A stretch of DNA of 64,000 nt from Candidatus Endonucleibacter bathymodioli. Its GTDB lineage: Bacteria > Pseudomonadota > Gammaproteobacteria > Pseudomonadales > Endozoicomonadaceae. The stretch is from the NCBI GenBank assembly GCA_030674915.1, contig JASXSV010000018.1:12349-76348 (forward strand). Reading direction: 5' to 3'. The translations under genes were made by a program, and so were the position numbers. Within the stretch, counting starts at the first letter, position 1. Each line of letters starts with the position of its first letter. Shown here in pieces: positions 8,591 through 18,276 of this stretch. The notes under the pieces were generated by a model that ran no database searches, had not been told where the DNA came from, and worked only from the letters and a program-made list of their open reading frames with translations.

Positions 8591-10501
8591 CTAGCTACCA
8601 TTTTTATCTTTTAATCGAATATCCACGTTACCATCAGCCTTAAGTCCTTCTAAATATTCATTATAAATGTTTCTGCCCTTGTTTCTTGCAATGTACTGGT
8701 CTCGTGCTGCCATCATCTTTTGGTCAGAGTCTGTGTATTTTCCAGGATAAACGGCAGACAATAAAACGATAGCTACATCTCCATTCAGTAACTCAGTGTA
8801 TGCTAGCTCCGACTTGTCAGTGCCAGGGTAAGGCATCTTGAATGCCTTGGCGAGTATTTTATTGTCAATAGCAGGCTGCTTCCGATTTACCCCTTGTGTT
8901 TCGCTCCAGCTTAACCCAGCATTTTCCGCAACCTGTTTGGCATCACCAGATTTAATATTAGCTATTAGTTGTTCGGCTTGTTCCTTAAGTTGTTTCTGGG
9001 TTTTTTCACGTTTAATAGAGGAGATAATAGAAGACTTGACGTCATCTAAAGGGGTTAATTGCGACTCATGATACTCTTTGACTCTAAGTACCAGAGATAC
9101 CTGTGGCGACAACTCAATAACCTCGCTATTTATCCTATCTACCAGTACATCTTTGCTAAAGGCAGCATCTATTATTTTCTTGTTGGCCGTAATGCCAGTA
9201 CCGCCATTACGGTCAAATGCTGCGGTTGTTTTTATCGTCAGTCCCAACTGCTCAGAAGGTTGATTCAAATCCATGGCTTCAAAGCTTATATCTGCTAATT
9301 GTCGATTTCTTTCAAAAAATAGATGTTCCACCTCGCGAGATTCCAAAGAGCTGATAATACTGTCGCGTAATTCTTTAGCAGAAGGTAGTTCTTGATGAGC
9401 TCTTTCCGTTAGTTTTAAAATATGCAGGCCATAAGCGGTTTCAATTACCCCTGAAGTCTGACCTACTTTTAGGCTAGCGACAGCGTGGTCAAACGCCTCC
9501 CCGTAGAATCCTTCTTCAATAAACCCCATGTTACCGCCTTTTTTTGCAGTAACTAGGTCATCTGAGTACTCTTTCGCCAGCTTTTCGAAGTCAGCCTCTT
9601 TTTCTAGTTTTCTGATGACCTCATTGGCTCGTTCTTGAGCTTCTTCAGGTGTGCGTTTGCTGCCTGAGGCAATCAATATTGATGAAACCTTTTGTTTTTC
9701 TATAAAACTATTTTTCAGATCTGTAATACGAGCTTGATATTCACGATCAATATCTTCGTCAGATATATTCATAGTATCTGCTAGTTCGGCTTTATTTAGC
9801 TCAATATAACTTACTATAACTTTTTCAGGAACTATAAATTGATCCTGGTTTTCATTATAGAATGACAAAGTCTCCTCATCAGAAATTGTCACAGTTTTTC
9901 TTACAGAGTCAGACGATAGCTTCAGCCAGGAAATATCCCTGGTTTGATTCTCAAGAGAGGCCAAACGTACCATGTCAGTAGTAGTGACAAATTCTGATGC
10001 AGAAAATCCTTCACGCAACTGGGCTAGTAGCTTTTCCTCACGCAGCATTTCTTTAAACTGTAATGGGGTCATGCCAATATTGCGAATCAATACTTTAAAA
10101 CGAGTCTGATCAAAACGTCCTTCATTTTGAAACTCAGGCATGTTGACAATCATACTATCCAAAACATCTTGCCCGATATCCATGTTTTGTTTTTGAGCAT
10201 CTTGCAGCTGCAACGTGCGATCAATCAATGACTTCAAAACAGCCTCAGTGAATACTTTCTCGTCTATCATAGAAGGGTCAAACTGATCACCCATTTGCCC
10301 CATCAGCATCCGTTTTTGTTGATCTAAAAACCTATACAGTTGTTCCTGGGTAATATCTTGACCATTAACCGAAGCAACATTCGGATTACCACGATTAGGG
10401 CCTAATGTCTCCAGCCCTGTAATTGCCAACATAAAGGCAATAATGGCAATGATAATAATCGTCACCCAGCTTTTTGCCTTGTCTCTCATCAATTGCAGCA
10501 T
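8591..10501 (-). CDS. ppiD: Periplasmic folding chaperone PpiD (SurA/parvulin family)
   Basis: PpiD is an inner-membrane chaperone at the Sec translocon exit that helps newly exported proteins fold. From the chosen start the protein has 636 residues. It has one membrane segment at about 12-30, a SurA-like N-terminal domain (VNGQDITQEQLYRFLDQQ onward) and one parvulin domain at about 271-363 (KVSSILIAS, YSDDLVTAKKGGNMGF, YGLHILKL). The reading frame stays open 66 codons further upstream, but a GAGG lies 7 nt before the ATG at 10501 and homologues begin with MLQxMRDKAKSW. It is downstream of hupB in the usual lon-hupB-ppiD order, but a strong terminator lies between the two. Confidence 0.95.
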   Translation of the reverse strand: MLQLMRDKAKSWVTIIIIAIIAFMLAITGLETLGPNRGNPNVASVNGQDITQEQLYRFLDQQKRMLMGQMGDQFDPSMIDEKVFTEAVLKSLIDRTLQLQDAQKQNMDIGQDVLDSMIVNMPEFQNEGRFDQTRFKVLIRNIGMTPLQFKEMLREEKLLAQLREGFSASEFVTTTDMVRLASLENQTRDISWLKLSSDSVRKTVTISDEETLSFYNENQDQFIVPEKVIVSYIELNKAELADTMNISDEDIDREYQARITDLKNSFIEKQKVSSILIASGSKRTPEEAQERANEVIRKLEKEADFEKLAKEYSDDLVTAKKGGNMGFIEEGFYGEAFDHAVASLKVGQTSGVIETAYGLHILKLTERAHQELPSAKELRDSIISSLESREVEHLFFERNRQLADISFEAMDLNQPSEQLGLTIKTTAAFDRNGGTGITANKKIIDAAFSKDVLVDRINSEVIELSPQVSLVLRVKEYHESQLTPLDDVKSSIISSIKREKTQKQLKEQAEQLIANIKSGDAKQVAENAGLSWSETQGVNRKQPAIDNKILAKAFKMPYPGTDKSELAYTELLNGDVAIVLLSAVYPGKYTDSDQKMMAARDQYIARNKGRNIYNEYLEGLKADGNVDIRLKDKNGS

Positions 10502-10637
10502 ACAAACCTCAATACAGGCTCGCTTTCCAGATGAGTTCTGGTTTATCAAGCAGGCCTTATTACTCAGAGTAAAAAGAGCCACTTTGCTACCATACCGGCA
10601 TAAAACGCCAGTAAAACAAAGAAGCTCCGATTCTAAC

Positions 10638-10662
10638 AAAAAAAGCGCATCGGTTGATGCGC
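10638..10662 (-). terminator. Rho-independent terminator of hupB
   Basis: On the minus strand, a perfect stem GCGCATC / GATGCGC with a four-base loop is followed by seven T. It lies about 100 bp downstream of hupB and upstream of ppiD, so it ends the hupB message. Confidence 0.92.
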
Positions 10663-10762
10663 CCGAACGGAAATAAGTCAAGGTTAAGCATAGTACCAAG
10701 TCTTTATCTTTCCTATATCCTTATAGCAAAAGGGCACTTCTACCCAACTTTACTGCACAAAG

Positions 10763-11035
10763 TCAGTTAACTGAATCTTTTAGTGCTTTACCAGCTTTGA
10801 AGCTAGGAATCTTAGCTGCAGCAATCTGAATCGGCTCACCCGTCTGCGGATTGCGACCTGTACGTGCTGCACGATCTTTCACAGAAAATGTTCCAAAACC
10901 AACCAGAACTACTTGTTCGCCAGCCTGCAATGCAGCAGTAACAGAAGCAATCACAGCATCCAGCGCACGACCAGCACCTGCTTTCGGAATGTCCGCAGAT
11001 GCCGCAATGGCATCAATTAGCTCAGACTTATTCAC
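10763..11035 (-). CDS. hupB: DNA-binding protein HU, beta type
   Basis: A 90-residue histone-like nucleoid protein that binds and bends DNA as a dimer. The family signature [22 protein letters not shown] covers the DNA-binding arm (about 46-67). The start is GTG at 11035, preceded by AAGGGG at a suitable distance. It lies between lon and ppiD, all on the minus strand, as in relatives. Confidence 0.97.
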   Translation of the reverse strand: MNKSELIDAIAASADIPKAGAGRALDAVIASVTAALQAGEQVVLVGFGTFSVKDRAARTGRNPQTGEPIQIAAAKIPSFKAGKALKDSVN

Positions 11036-11401
11036 TCTTTTCCCCTTCTTTGTAGGATGTTCTTCTTAGCTAAAATAGCTAAACAGATGTATCAATAATA
11101 GAAAACGCCTTAATATCAGCACCTAAACGAGCCATCTGCTATGCTGCTATGCTGCTAGATTTTAACTAAAAACACAAGTAACAGTCAGTGGCTTCTCATT
11201 CTTTTCGTTACTCTACACTAGCAAAGCCGTCGACACACACACTTTATCTAAAGATAGAGATTACTTTTACTGACAGCGTGCTATAAGAATATTCCATTTC
11301 TAGTTCATGTGCTAGCAAAGCACGACCCTAGCTAGCTTTAAGGAATAGCATCATTAGACTCTTTAACCTGTTTTGACTTCTAGACTGCTGAATGAACGGC
11401 G
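11036..11401. other. hupB upstream region
   Basis: No gene is seen. The stretch must hold the hupB promoter, because hupB is the first gene after a 700-bp gap, but no confident -35/-10 pair was identified by eye. Confidence 0.3.
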
Positions 11402-11512
11402 CTATATCAGCTTCAATTGAGAGTGTGCCGAAGCCCAAGATCCTACGAGTATTAGGTGATTTGAGTGAGTGAAGTCAATAGCTTCAGACATTCCATGGAA
11501 CCTAGTATAATC
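11402..11512. repeat. Dispersed intergenic repeat, copy 3
   Basis: Starts CTATATCAGCTTCAATTGAG, has the internal motif GATCCTACGAGT and the core GAGTGAGTGAAGTCAATAGC, and ends with a diverged inverse end near TCCATGGAACCTAGTAT. It lies between lon and hupB. Confidence 0.65.
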
Positions 11513-11667
11513 CAGCATTGTTTTAAGGATTTACCATCAAACCTCGAAATCTACCGATGACTATCAGCTAGTTTACACTATTTGACCCAATGATGGAGAA
11601 TTTTTGGCAGTCTTCATTCACTACGATCAGGAAAAAGAGTTTTGAACAATATGCGGACAATACCTCA

Positions 11668-11720
11668 TGGCAGGAGAGTTTTACTCTCTTGCATGGGAAT
11701 CAGGGGGTGCCATAGCCCCC
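11668..11720 (-). terminator. Two hairpins downstream of lon
   Basis: A GGGGG / CCCCC stem at 11703-11720 and a 10-bp stem (GCAGGAGAGT / ACTCTCTTGC, one G-T pair) at about 11670-11695 follow the lon stop at 11743. Neither has a clear T run on the minus strand, so these may be attenuating or protective structures rather than true terminators. Confidence 0.4.
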
Positions 11721-11742
11721 TTCATCAAGACCATTTTGATGA

Positions 11743-14154
11743 TTAGTGGGTGTTAACTGCAGGAGACACCTTCTTAGTTTTCTTTACTTTAACAATGACA
11801 GGTGCTTCTGTTAAGGTATCTGGTTTGTATTGTAGGGCAATCTCCAGTACCTGGTCAATCCACTTTACCGGGATAATATCAAGATCTGCTTTAATATTGT
11901 CAGGTATCTCTTTCAAGTCTTTCCGATTGTCTTCCGGAATGATTACCGATTTAATACCGCCGCGGTGCGCCGCCAACAGTTTTTCTTTCAGGCCGCCAAT
12001 AGCCAGCACCTGCCCTCTCAAGGTTATTTCCCCAGTCATGGCAACGTCCGCCTTGACCGGTACATTGGTTAACACTGAAACCAGTGCCGTACACATTCCG
12101 ATACCTGCACTGGGCCCGTCTTTAGGTGTTGCTCCCTCAGGAACATGGATATGCAAGTCATACTTCTCATGAAAATCATTAGGGATGTTGAATACTCCAG
12201 CCCGACTTCTTACTACTGTTAATGCCGCCTGAATTGATTCCTGCATAACATCACCTAGCGACCCGGTTTTGGTAACTTGACCCTTGCCAGGGACAGCCGC
12301 CGCCTCAATAGTTAATAGCTCACCACCTACCTGAGTCCAAGCAAGTCCCGTCACCTGCCCTACTCGATCATTCTTCTCGGCACAGCCATAGCTGTGCTTT
12401 CTAACGCCGAGGAAATATTCAAGATCGCTCTCAGTAACGTCAACATTTTTCGTATTATCCGTTAAGGCGCTATCTTTTACAGTTTTGCGACATATTTTGG
12501 CTATTTGTCGCTCCAGACTACGAACACCAGCCTCCCGAGAGTAATATCGAATCACATCACGGACAGCATCTTTGTGGAAGGTTAGCTCACCAGCTTTGAG
12601 CCCATTGTTTTTTATTTGCTTGGGTATCAAGTAACGAGTTGCAATATTTACCTTTTCATCCTCTGTATACCCAGGAATGCGGATCACTTCCATTCTATCC
12701 AGCAAGGGTGCAGGAATATCCATTGAATTAGAAGTACAAACAAACATGACATCAGAAAGATCATAATCAACTTCAAGATAGTGATCATTAAAACTACTAT
12801 TCTGCTCTGGATCTAGGACTTCTAGCAATGCAGAGGCTGGATCACCGCGCATATCAGAACCCATCTTGTCAATTTCATCCAAAAGGAATAGTGGATTACG
12901 CACCTTGGCTTTTGCCATTTTCTGAATCAACTTGCCCGGCATTGAACCAATATAAGTTCTGCGATGGCCTCTGATCTCAGCTTCATCACGCACACCACCC
13001 AAAGCCATCCTAATAAACTGTCGATTAGTTGCCCGGGCAATGGACTCTCCCAGAGAGGTCTTGCCTACACCAGGAGGTCCCACCAAGCAAAGAACTGGGC
13101 CTTTTAGTTTCTTAACCCGCTTTTGCACAGCAAGGTATTCTAAAATCCGCTCCTTTACTTCATCCAATCCATAATGGTCTGCTTCCAGAATATCCTGGGC
13201 CCCTTTCATATCGTGACGTAATTTACTGCGAGCTTTCCATGGTACACTAACCATCCAGTCGATATAGCTCCTAACAACTGTTGCCTCAGCAGACATTGGA
13301 GACATCATCTTGAGCTTGTTTAGCTCAGACAAGACTTTCTCTTTGCCTTCTTTTGGCATGCCAGCAGCTTCTATTTTTTTCTTAAGTTTTTCCAGCTCAT
13401 GCGGTGCTTCGTCCATATCACCCAGTTCTTTCTGGATAACTTTCATTTGTTCATTTAAGTAGTATTCTCGCTGACTTTTCTCCATCTGCATCTTCACGCG
13501 ACTGCGAATTTTCTTTTCTACCTGCAGAAAATCCATTTCCCCTTGCATAACGCCGATCAAATACTCTAACCGATCACCAATATTATCAATTTCAAGGACC
13601 TTCTGCTTGTCTTCAATCTTCATCGGCATATGGGCCGCAATTGTATCAACCAGCTTATCTTGATTAGAGATAGCGGATAATGAGGATAGAACCTCATTAG
13701 GTACCTTTTTGCTCAGACTAACATATTGTTCAAACTGAGATATCAAGGAGCGCATAAGCGCTTTTGACTCATGTTCGCTCAGAGATTCGCTTTCTTCACT
13801 ATAAACCGAAGCAAAAATGTCATCTCCGTGCGTAACCAGTGACTTGATAACCACTCTACCCTCGCCTTCAACTAATACCTTAACAGTTCCATCTGGGAGC
13901 TTAAGCAGTTGCAGAATCGTGGCAACGGTTCCTACCTGAAACAGATCTGACTCTTTTGGATCATCAATCTGTACATTTTTCTGAGCAACTAGTAAGATCT
14001 TTTTATTGTCAGACATTGCCGCATCAAGTGCACGAATAGACTTCTCTCTCCCCACAAACAGAGGAATAACCATATACGGATAAACAACAACATCACGCAA
14101 CGGTAGCAAAGGAAGCACAGAGGCATTGGACGAATTCAAGGTTTTATTATCCAT
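11743..14154 (-). CDS. lon: ATP-dependent Lon protease
   Basis: Lon is a homohexameric AAA+ serine protease that degrades damaged and short-lived regulatory proteins. It has 803 residues, close to the E. coli 784. The Lon N domain covers about 13-205, followed by a coiled-coil region. Walker A is GPPGVGKT at 359-366, with LFLLDEIDKM as Walker B. The catalytic Ser lies in PKDGPSAGIGM (near 680) and the Lys in LKEKLLAAHRGG (near 725). In relatives lon follows clpX on the same strand; here it is reversed and about 4.4 kb away, which indicates an inversion. Confidence 0.98.
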   Translation of the reverse strand: MDNKTLNSSNASVLPLLPLRDVVVYPYMVIPLFVGREKSIRALDAAMSDNKKILLVAQKNVQIDDPKESDLFQVGTVATILQLLKLPDGTVKVLVEGEGRVVIKSLVTHGDDIFASVYSEESESLSEHESKALMRSLISQFEQYVSLSKKVPNEVLSSLSAISNQDKLVDTIAAHMPMKIEDKQKVLEIDNIGDRLEYLIGVMQGEMDFLQVEKKIRSRVKMQMEKSQREYYLNEQMKVIQKELGDMDEAPHELEKLKKKIEAAGMPKEGKEKVLSELNKLKMMSPMSAEATVVRSYIDWMVSVPWKARSKLRHDMKGAQDILEADHYGLDEVKERILEYLAVQKRVKKLKGPVLCLVGPPGVGKTSLGESIARATNRQFIRMALGGVRDEAEIRGHRRTYIGSMPGKLIQKMAKAKVRNPLFLLDEIDKMGSDMRGDPASALLEVLDPEQNSSFNDHYLEVDYDLSDVMFVCTSNSMDIPAPLLDRMEVIRIPGYTEDEKVNIATRYLIPKQIKNNGLKAGELTFHKDAVRDVIRYYSREAGVRSLERQIAKICRKTVKDSALTDNTKNVDVTESDLEYFLGVRKHSYGCAEKNDRVGQVTGLAWTQVGGELLTIEAAAVPGKGQVTKTGSLGDVMQESIQAALTVVRSRAGVFNIPNDFHEKYDLHIHVPEGATPKDGPSAGIGMCTALVSVLTNVPVKADVAMTGEITLRGQVLAIGGLKEKLLAAHRGGIKSVIIPEDNRKDLKEIPDNIKADLDIIPVKWIDQVLEIALQYKPDTLTEAPVIVKVKKTKKVSPAVNTH

Positions 14155-14650
14155 AGCTAAAGCCCCTTATTACAATATTGTAGACAGACCAAAATAGGCC
14201 GAATTATTAAACTGAGCGTTTATTTACTTAGGCCCAGCAGCCATAAGCGTAAGCAGACATTATCTCCACTCTGTCAAGACTGGATTACACCAAAGAGCAC
14301 TCCGCAATAAGCGAAACCCCATAACTATAAGATGCGTCTATTCACAAAAAAAAACAAGAGTGGTACATCATTGGAACACTCTTTTTCTATTTAGTTCCTG
14401 GTTATTAAAAAACAAAATAGTATTTCCATGTCTGCGCCAAGATCAGAGATAATTTCAAAAAAAACAAAGTAATGATGGATGTAAACAAGCAATCAATCAA
14501 GCGACATTACTGTCTATACCTGTTACCAATTACGGTGTGCAAACGAACGTACCCCCATGAGTCTATGGGTGGGCGGTGATTAGGGTGCGATAGCAGTCAC
14601 AACCTGCTTTTTTGGATTTTCTAAATGTTTTGTCCCGTACATAGATCTAT
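14155..14650. other. Region upstream of lon
   Basis: No gene is recognised in roughly 500 bp. It must include the lon promoter. A short imperfect palindrome (CCCCCATGAGTCTATGGGTGGG) occurs near 14551-14572 with no assigned role. Confidence 0.3.
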
Positions 14651-14850
14651 ACAGGGTCATAGACAATTTGGAATCACCTCACCTAGCTGTTCAAAACTGT
14701 AATCATAGTCAGCGAAAAAGCGCTTTATACGGCGATAACTGGCCTTGATGTCGCCTTTATCTGAAACTCCGCGGCTACACGGTACAAGCTGGTGGAACTG
14801 TTCACGCAGAAGGCAAGTATAAACTGTGTTATAAATGTGATCCGCCCTTG
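14651..14850 (-). pseudogene. N-terminal remnant of an IS4-like transposase
   Basis: The minus strand reads LLREQFHQLVPCSRGVSD followed by KASYRRIKRFFADYDYSF, the pattern at the start of IS4-type transposases, where a short N-terminal helix bundle precedes the DDE core. No DDE core follows and stops interrupt the frame. It lies near the outer breakpoint of the inverted lon block and could have taken part in that rearrangement. Confidence 0.5.
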
Positions 14851-14953
14851 ACTATTCTGGGGGACAGACTGTTCAGGTTGCCTTATGGGGTGAGGCTCAC
14901 ACTAACTATCCCTTGAAAACCAAGGGCTTCATATTTTTTGTTCCGTTCGGAGT

Positions 14954-15079
14954 ATACCCTATTATATTGAGCGTGTGAGTATGCTACAAACCAATGGAAT
15001 CACATGATGCTACAAGCTGGTAGGTGATTTGGAGAGTGAGATTAGTCAATAGCCCGCACCTTAAAGGATAATAGGGTAT
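14954..15079. repeat. Dispersed intergenic repeat, copy 4
   Basis: The best-preserved short ends: ATACCCTATTAT at 14954-14965 is the exact inverse of ATAATAGGGTAT at 15068-15079. The core GAGTGAGATTAGTCAATAGC matches other copies. It lies just downstream of rsmJ. Confidence 0.75.
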
Positions 15080-15103
15080 GTAGTTGAAATAACTTGTAGA
15101 CTG

Positions 15104-15991
15104 TTAGCTTGATTTTGGAATAGATTGTTTTACATAAACGTCAAAGCGATTATTTTTCATTTTAATACAGGTCGTGGGCGTTATGTTGTTTAGTGGTGAC
15201 GCATAACTGGGTCTTTTAACAACCACTCTATATTTTGCTGATTTCAAGGCGGGTGCTAATAAAGCATCAGCATCGTTATCTGCACCAACAAGCGATTGAA
15301 GAATTCTCATTTCTTTTTTCACAGTAGCAAGTTTCTCTTTGTGGGGATACATAGGATCAAGGTACACTACATCAACTGCGTGAGCTAAGGACATATCACT
15401 AATACTTGACGCGTGCATCAGCTGCATATTGTGTGTTATATTTTTAATATCCTCATTGAGTTGAGCGAGCATTAAGCCTTCATCAAGTAAGGCGGCCACT
15501 ATGGGCATTCGCTCCATTAGGGTTACTTTGCAGCCAAGGCATGCTAATACAAACGCATCGCGTCCTAGTCCTGCGGTTGCATCAAGCACGTGAGGAGTGA
15601 AGCCGTGCTTTAAGCCGATAGCTTTGGCAATACTTTGTCTGCGACCACCGCCAAACTTTCTCCTGTGCGCAGCAGCCCCGTCAATTAAATCAACTTTAAT
15701 GCCAGTGAGCTTAGGTTCATCTAATTTTCGTAATTCCAGTATGTGCTGATTTAAAACGAGTAAATACGTAAGGTGTGAGTACTGATAGCTAGTGACAACA
15801 TCACCAATATAGGTAAGTTGCCATTTTTTTGCGATTTTTATTGCGCGCTCTTGATCAGTTGAGTCTACATAGGCAACAGCAATATGGGATAAACTATCAT
15901 TATTCATTTGTAATGTCGTTTGGCCGTTCATCATGATATGTAAGTACTGAATGCACAAATTCAAACCAAGGGGGTGAAGGCTCCAGAACAT
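15104..15991 (-). CDS. rsmJ: 16S rRNA (guanine-1516-N2)-methyltransferase
   Basis: RsmJ methylates G1516 in 16S rRNA with S-adenosylmethionine. Family blocks are clear: [40 protein letters not shown], the SAM-binding [14 protein letters not shown], the catalytic-loop [13 protein letters not shown], and [10 protein letters not shown] near the end. The open frame is 295 residues against about 250 in E. coli, so the first 20-28 codons are probably not translated. Likely starts are the ATGs at 15934 or 15907. Neither has a strong Shine-Dalgarno sequence, so the start is unresolved. Confidence 0.93.
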   Translation of the reverse strand: MFWSLHPLGLNLCIQYLHIMMNGQTTLQMNNDSLSHIAVAYVDSTDQERAIKIAKKWQLTYIGDVVTSYQYSHLTYLLVLNQHILELRKLDEPKLTGIKVDLIDGAAAHRRKFGGGRRQSIAKAIGLKHGFTPHVLDATAGLGRDAFVLACLGCKVTLMERMPIVAALLDEGLMLAQLNEDIKNITHNMQLMHASSISDMSLAHAVDVVYLDPMYPHKEKLATVKKEMRILQSLVGADNDADALLAPALKSAKYRVVVKRPSYASPLNNITPTTCIKMKNNRFDVYVKQSIPKSS

Positions 15992-16124
15992 GGGGTGGGC
16001 GTTTTTTTTGCTGAATACTAGGGTTCATTTTTTACAATAATTTGGCATAAACAGGCCGTAGTAGACGCAGGATAATTCAACTGGCAATGTAGATGAGCTT
16101 TTTCGTTATTAGGAAAGGTAGGCA
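15992..16124. other. Region upstream of rsmJ
   Basis: No gene. It forms the first part of a roughly 950-bp non-coding stretch before xerD that also holds two repeat copies. Confidence 0.3.
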
Positions 16125-16243
16125 TATATACTAGTTACCATGGAATGTGGGTAGGCGACAAATAAGAGAATGCCCAGGAGCCTACTAACAGTAGGGATTG
16201 GGGGTGGGTAATAACCCCGTATTTTCAATGGGAATGAGATAAT
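16125..16243. repeat. Dispersed intergenic repeat, copy 5
   Basis: Left end ATATACTAGTTACCATGGAA followed by GTGGGTAGGCGACAAATAAG, then GTAGGG and GGGTAATAACCCC. The right end ATTTTCAATGGGAATGAG is diverged. Confidence 0.65.
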
Positions 16244-16709
16244 AAGTCAATATGAGACTTTAGCATAATTAATGATTTTAACCACCGTCATTGAACTTTC
16301 TCATTTTGTAATCCGTTACGAAGCTTGTCATGGTATTTAACGCCAAATTATAGGATTATGCCCTTTTTATAGTACTTAAAATTGGTTTTTGGCGGACCTA
16401 TCATGCAAAGGAGGATGGTTTAGTCACAATACGAGCACCAAAAACTTAGTGCCTTTGCGAATGATCACGGCAATTGAGTTTAGTCTATAAAATCGACCGA
16501 TGATTAACCTAGCATCATGCTTATTTCTGGCCGCGGTTTTGAGCAGTACTCAGTTGATTTATTGTTTTATTGTTTTATTGACCTTGAAAGATTCCAGTGC
16601 TGGCTGAGCTTTAAATTATGGCTTATGTAGTTTTCTTTTCGCTGTTATTGCTCCCTCCTAAAGTATCATGTTGCAGTTATACAACCTAAAGTAGGTACTT
16701 GTTCATATG

Positions 16710-16812
16710 ACAAAGTCAATCATTGAGTAAGCGACAAGACAGTTAATATCCATTAGTCTTCGAGTGGTAGGTTTTTGAGGAGAGAGAGCAGCCAGTAACC
16801 CAGCACCATAGT
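16710..16812. repeat. Dispersed intergenic repeat, copy 6 (diverged)
   Basis: Contains CATTGAGTAAGCGACAAGAC, CGAGTGGTAGG and CAGCCAGTAACCCAGCACC in the family order, but neither terminal sequence is intact. The rest of 16244-16949 shows no gene. Confidence 0.4.
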
Positions 16813-16949
16813 GGGAGAGTGCCAGCAATAACGTTGAACCTAGACACAGCTTGTCAAAAAAATCTATGCTAACTTGCGGAATTACGTCATTTCTGTAATA
16901 TTAAAAGATCATATAGTTTCGTTAACATATTATTAAAATAAGAAAAATA

Positions 16950-17885
16950 ATGAATTGTTCACCAAAGGCAATAGAGTCAAGCGGAGCTAAGAGTTTAAAT
17001 GCCACTGATTTAGAGTCATTCAATACCTATCTATGGCTAGAAAAGGGGTTGACAAAAAATACTCTAGAGGCTTACCAAAGAGATTTGAAGCAGTGGTGCA
17101 AATGGTTTGGTAAAAAACAAAATCAACCTGCTCGAAATGGCACTGCCAATGATCTTAGAGACTGCCTTGCTGACCGATTTAAGCAAGGTTATCACCCACG
17201 CTCTACAGCCCGTTTTCTCTCAAGTCTTCGTGCTTTCTATCAATACCTTTACCAGCAAGGCGTGTCTCACGAAGATATAACCGCGCATATTGATTTGCCA
17301 AAACAAGGACAATCTCTCCCCAAGAGTATTAGTGAAAAAGATGTAGATGCTCTGCTTCAAGCTCCAGCCATTGGTACCTCCTTAGGCATGAGAGACCGCT
17401 GTATGCTTGAAATTCTTTATGCCTGCGGGTTAAGAGTTAGTGAGCTAGTTAATCTTACAATTAATAATATTAATAGCCGACAAGGAGTGATAAGAATTAT
17501 CGGCAAAGGCAACAAAGAAAGGTTAGTGCCTATGGGAGGAGAAGCCTGTGAATGGCTGGAACGATATATGAAAGAGGTTCGGCCACTGCTGTTAAAAAAC
17601 AAGAACAGCTTAGCTCTTTTTCCCGGTAGATATGATAGCCCTATGACTCGGCAGACCTTCTGGCATAGAATCAAAATCCATGGAGTAACCGCTGGGATAA
17701 TGGCACAGATTTCACCGCATATGCTTCGGCACGCCTTTGCCACGCACCTTTTGAATCATGGGGCTAATTTACGTGTTGTGCAATTATTACTTGGTCACAG
17801 TAACCTGTCCACAACACAAATATACACGCATGTAGCCCTCCATCGTTTGGAAGAGCTTCATGCTATACATCACCCAAGAGGCTGA
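16950..17885 (+). CDS. xerD: Site-specific tyrosine recombinase XerD
   Basis: XerD acts with XerC at the dif site to resolve chromosome dimers under FtsK control. The 311-residue protein has the N-terminal SAM-like core-binding domain (LWLEKGLTKNTLEAYQRDL) and the catalytic domain with Arg in ACGLRVSEL, Lys in GKGNKERLVP, HMLRHAFATHLL, the second His in LLGHSNLSTT and the nucleophile Tyr in QIYTHV. The C-terminal HHPRG is typical of XerD rather than XerC. Neighbouring dsbC also follows xerD in Pseudomonas-type genomes, which supports the assignment. Confidence 0.95.
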   Translation: MNCSPKAIESSGAKSLNATDLESFNTYLWLEKGLTKNTLEAYQRDLKQWCKWFGKKQNQPARNGTANDLRDCLADRFKQGYHPRSTARFLSSLRAFYQYLYQQGVSHEDITAHIDLPKQGQSLPKSISEKDVDALLQAPAIGTSLGMRDRCMLEILYACGLRVSELVNLTINNINSRQGVIRIIGKGNKERLVPMGGEACEWLERYMKEVRPLLLKNKNSLALFPGRYDSPMTRQTFWHRIKIHGVTAGIMAQISPHMLRHAFATHLLNHGANLRVVQLLLGHSNLSTTQIYTHVALHRLEELHAIHHPRG

Positions 17886-18123
17886 GCTAGGTACTTAATA
17901 CTGTCTTGAACGGATTTATTCTGTGGTTAACGCAGGAGATAACAACTTCAGATAGACCATACCAGCCTCCATTGTAGGTGAGAGTATTCAACAGCATCAG
18001 TTAGGGTTGATAATAAACCGTGTTAAATTTTTACAAAAGACAAATATTCATGGTAAAACAGTAGATAAGTTAAAAAGGCAGCATCCAGTAACGGTTAAGC
18101 CGTGTAGTAGCCAAATCAGATCT

Positions 18124-18236
18124 ATATCGGTGTCAGTGGCACAAATGAGCGCGCATCCCCATAGCATACGAATAGTAGATGGCTGGGTTAGTGAGAGCGG
18201 TCAATAACCTCACACCTTTAAAAGGGAATGGTGTAT
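18124..18236. repeat. Dispersed intergenic repeat, copy 7
   Basis: Ends in CCTCACACCTTTAAAAGGGAATGGTGTAT and includes GTGAGAGCGGTCAATAA. A second, partial left end (ACCATACCAGCCTCCATTGT) lies at about 17957-17977. Together they fill most of the xerD-dsbC gap. Confidence 0.7.
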
Positions 18237-18276
18237 CACAATTAACTAGTAATTCAAACAAAAAGGATACTTGGCT

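Noticed and set aside
10502..10699. N-terminal 66-codon extension of ppiD
   Set aside because: It reads through the hupB terminator hairpin, and a good Shine-Dalgarno precedes the ATG at 10501, which matches homologue starts.
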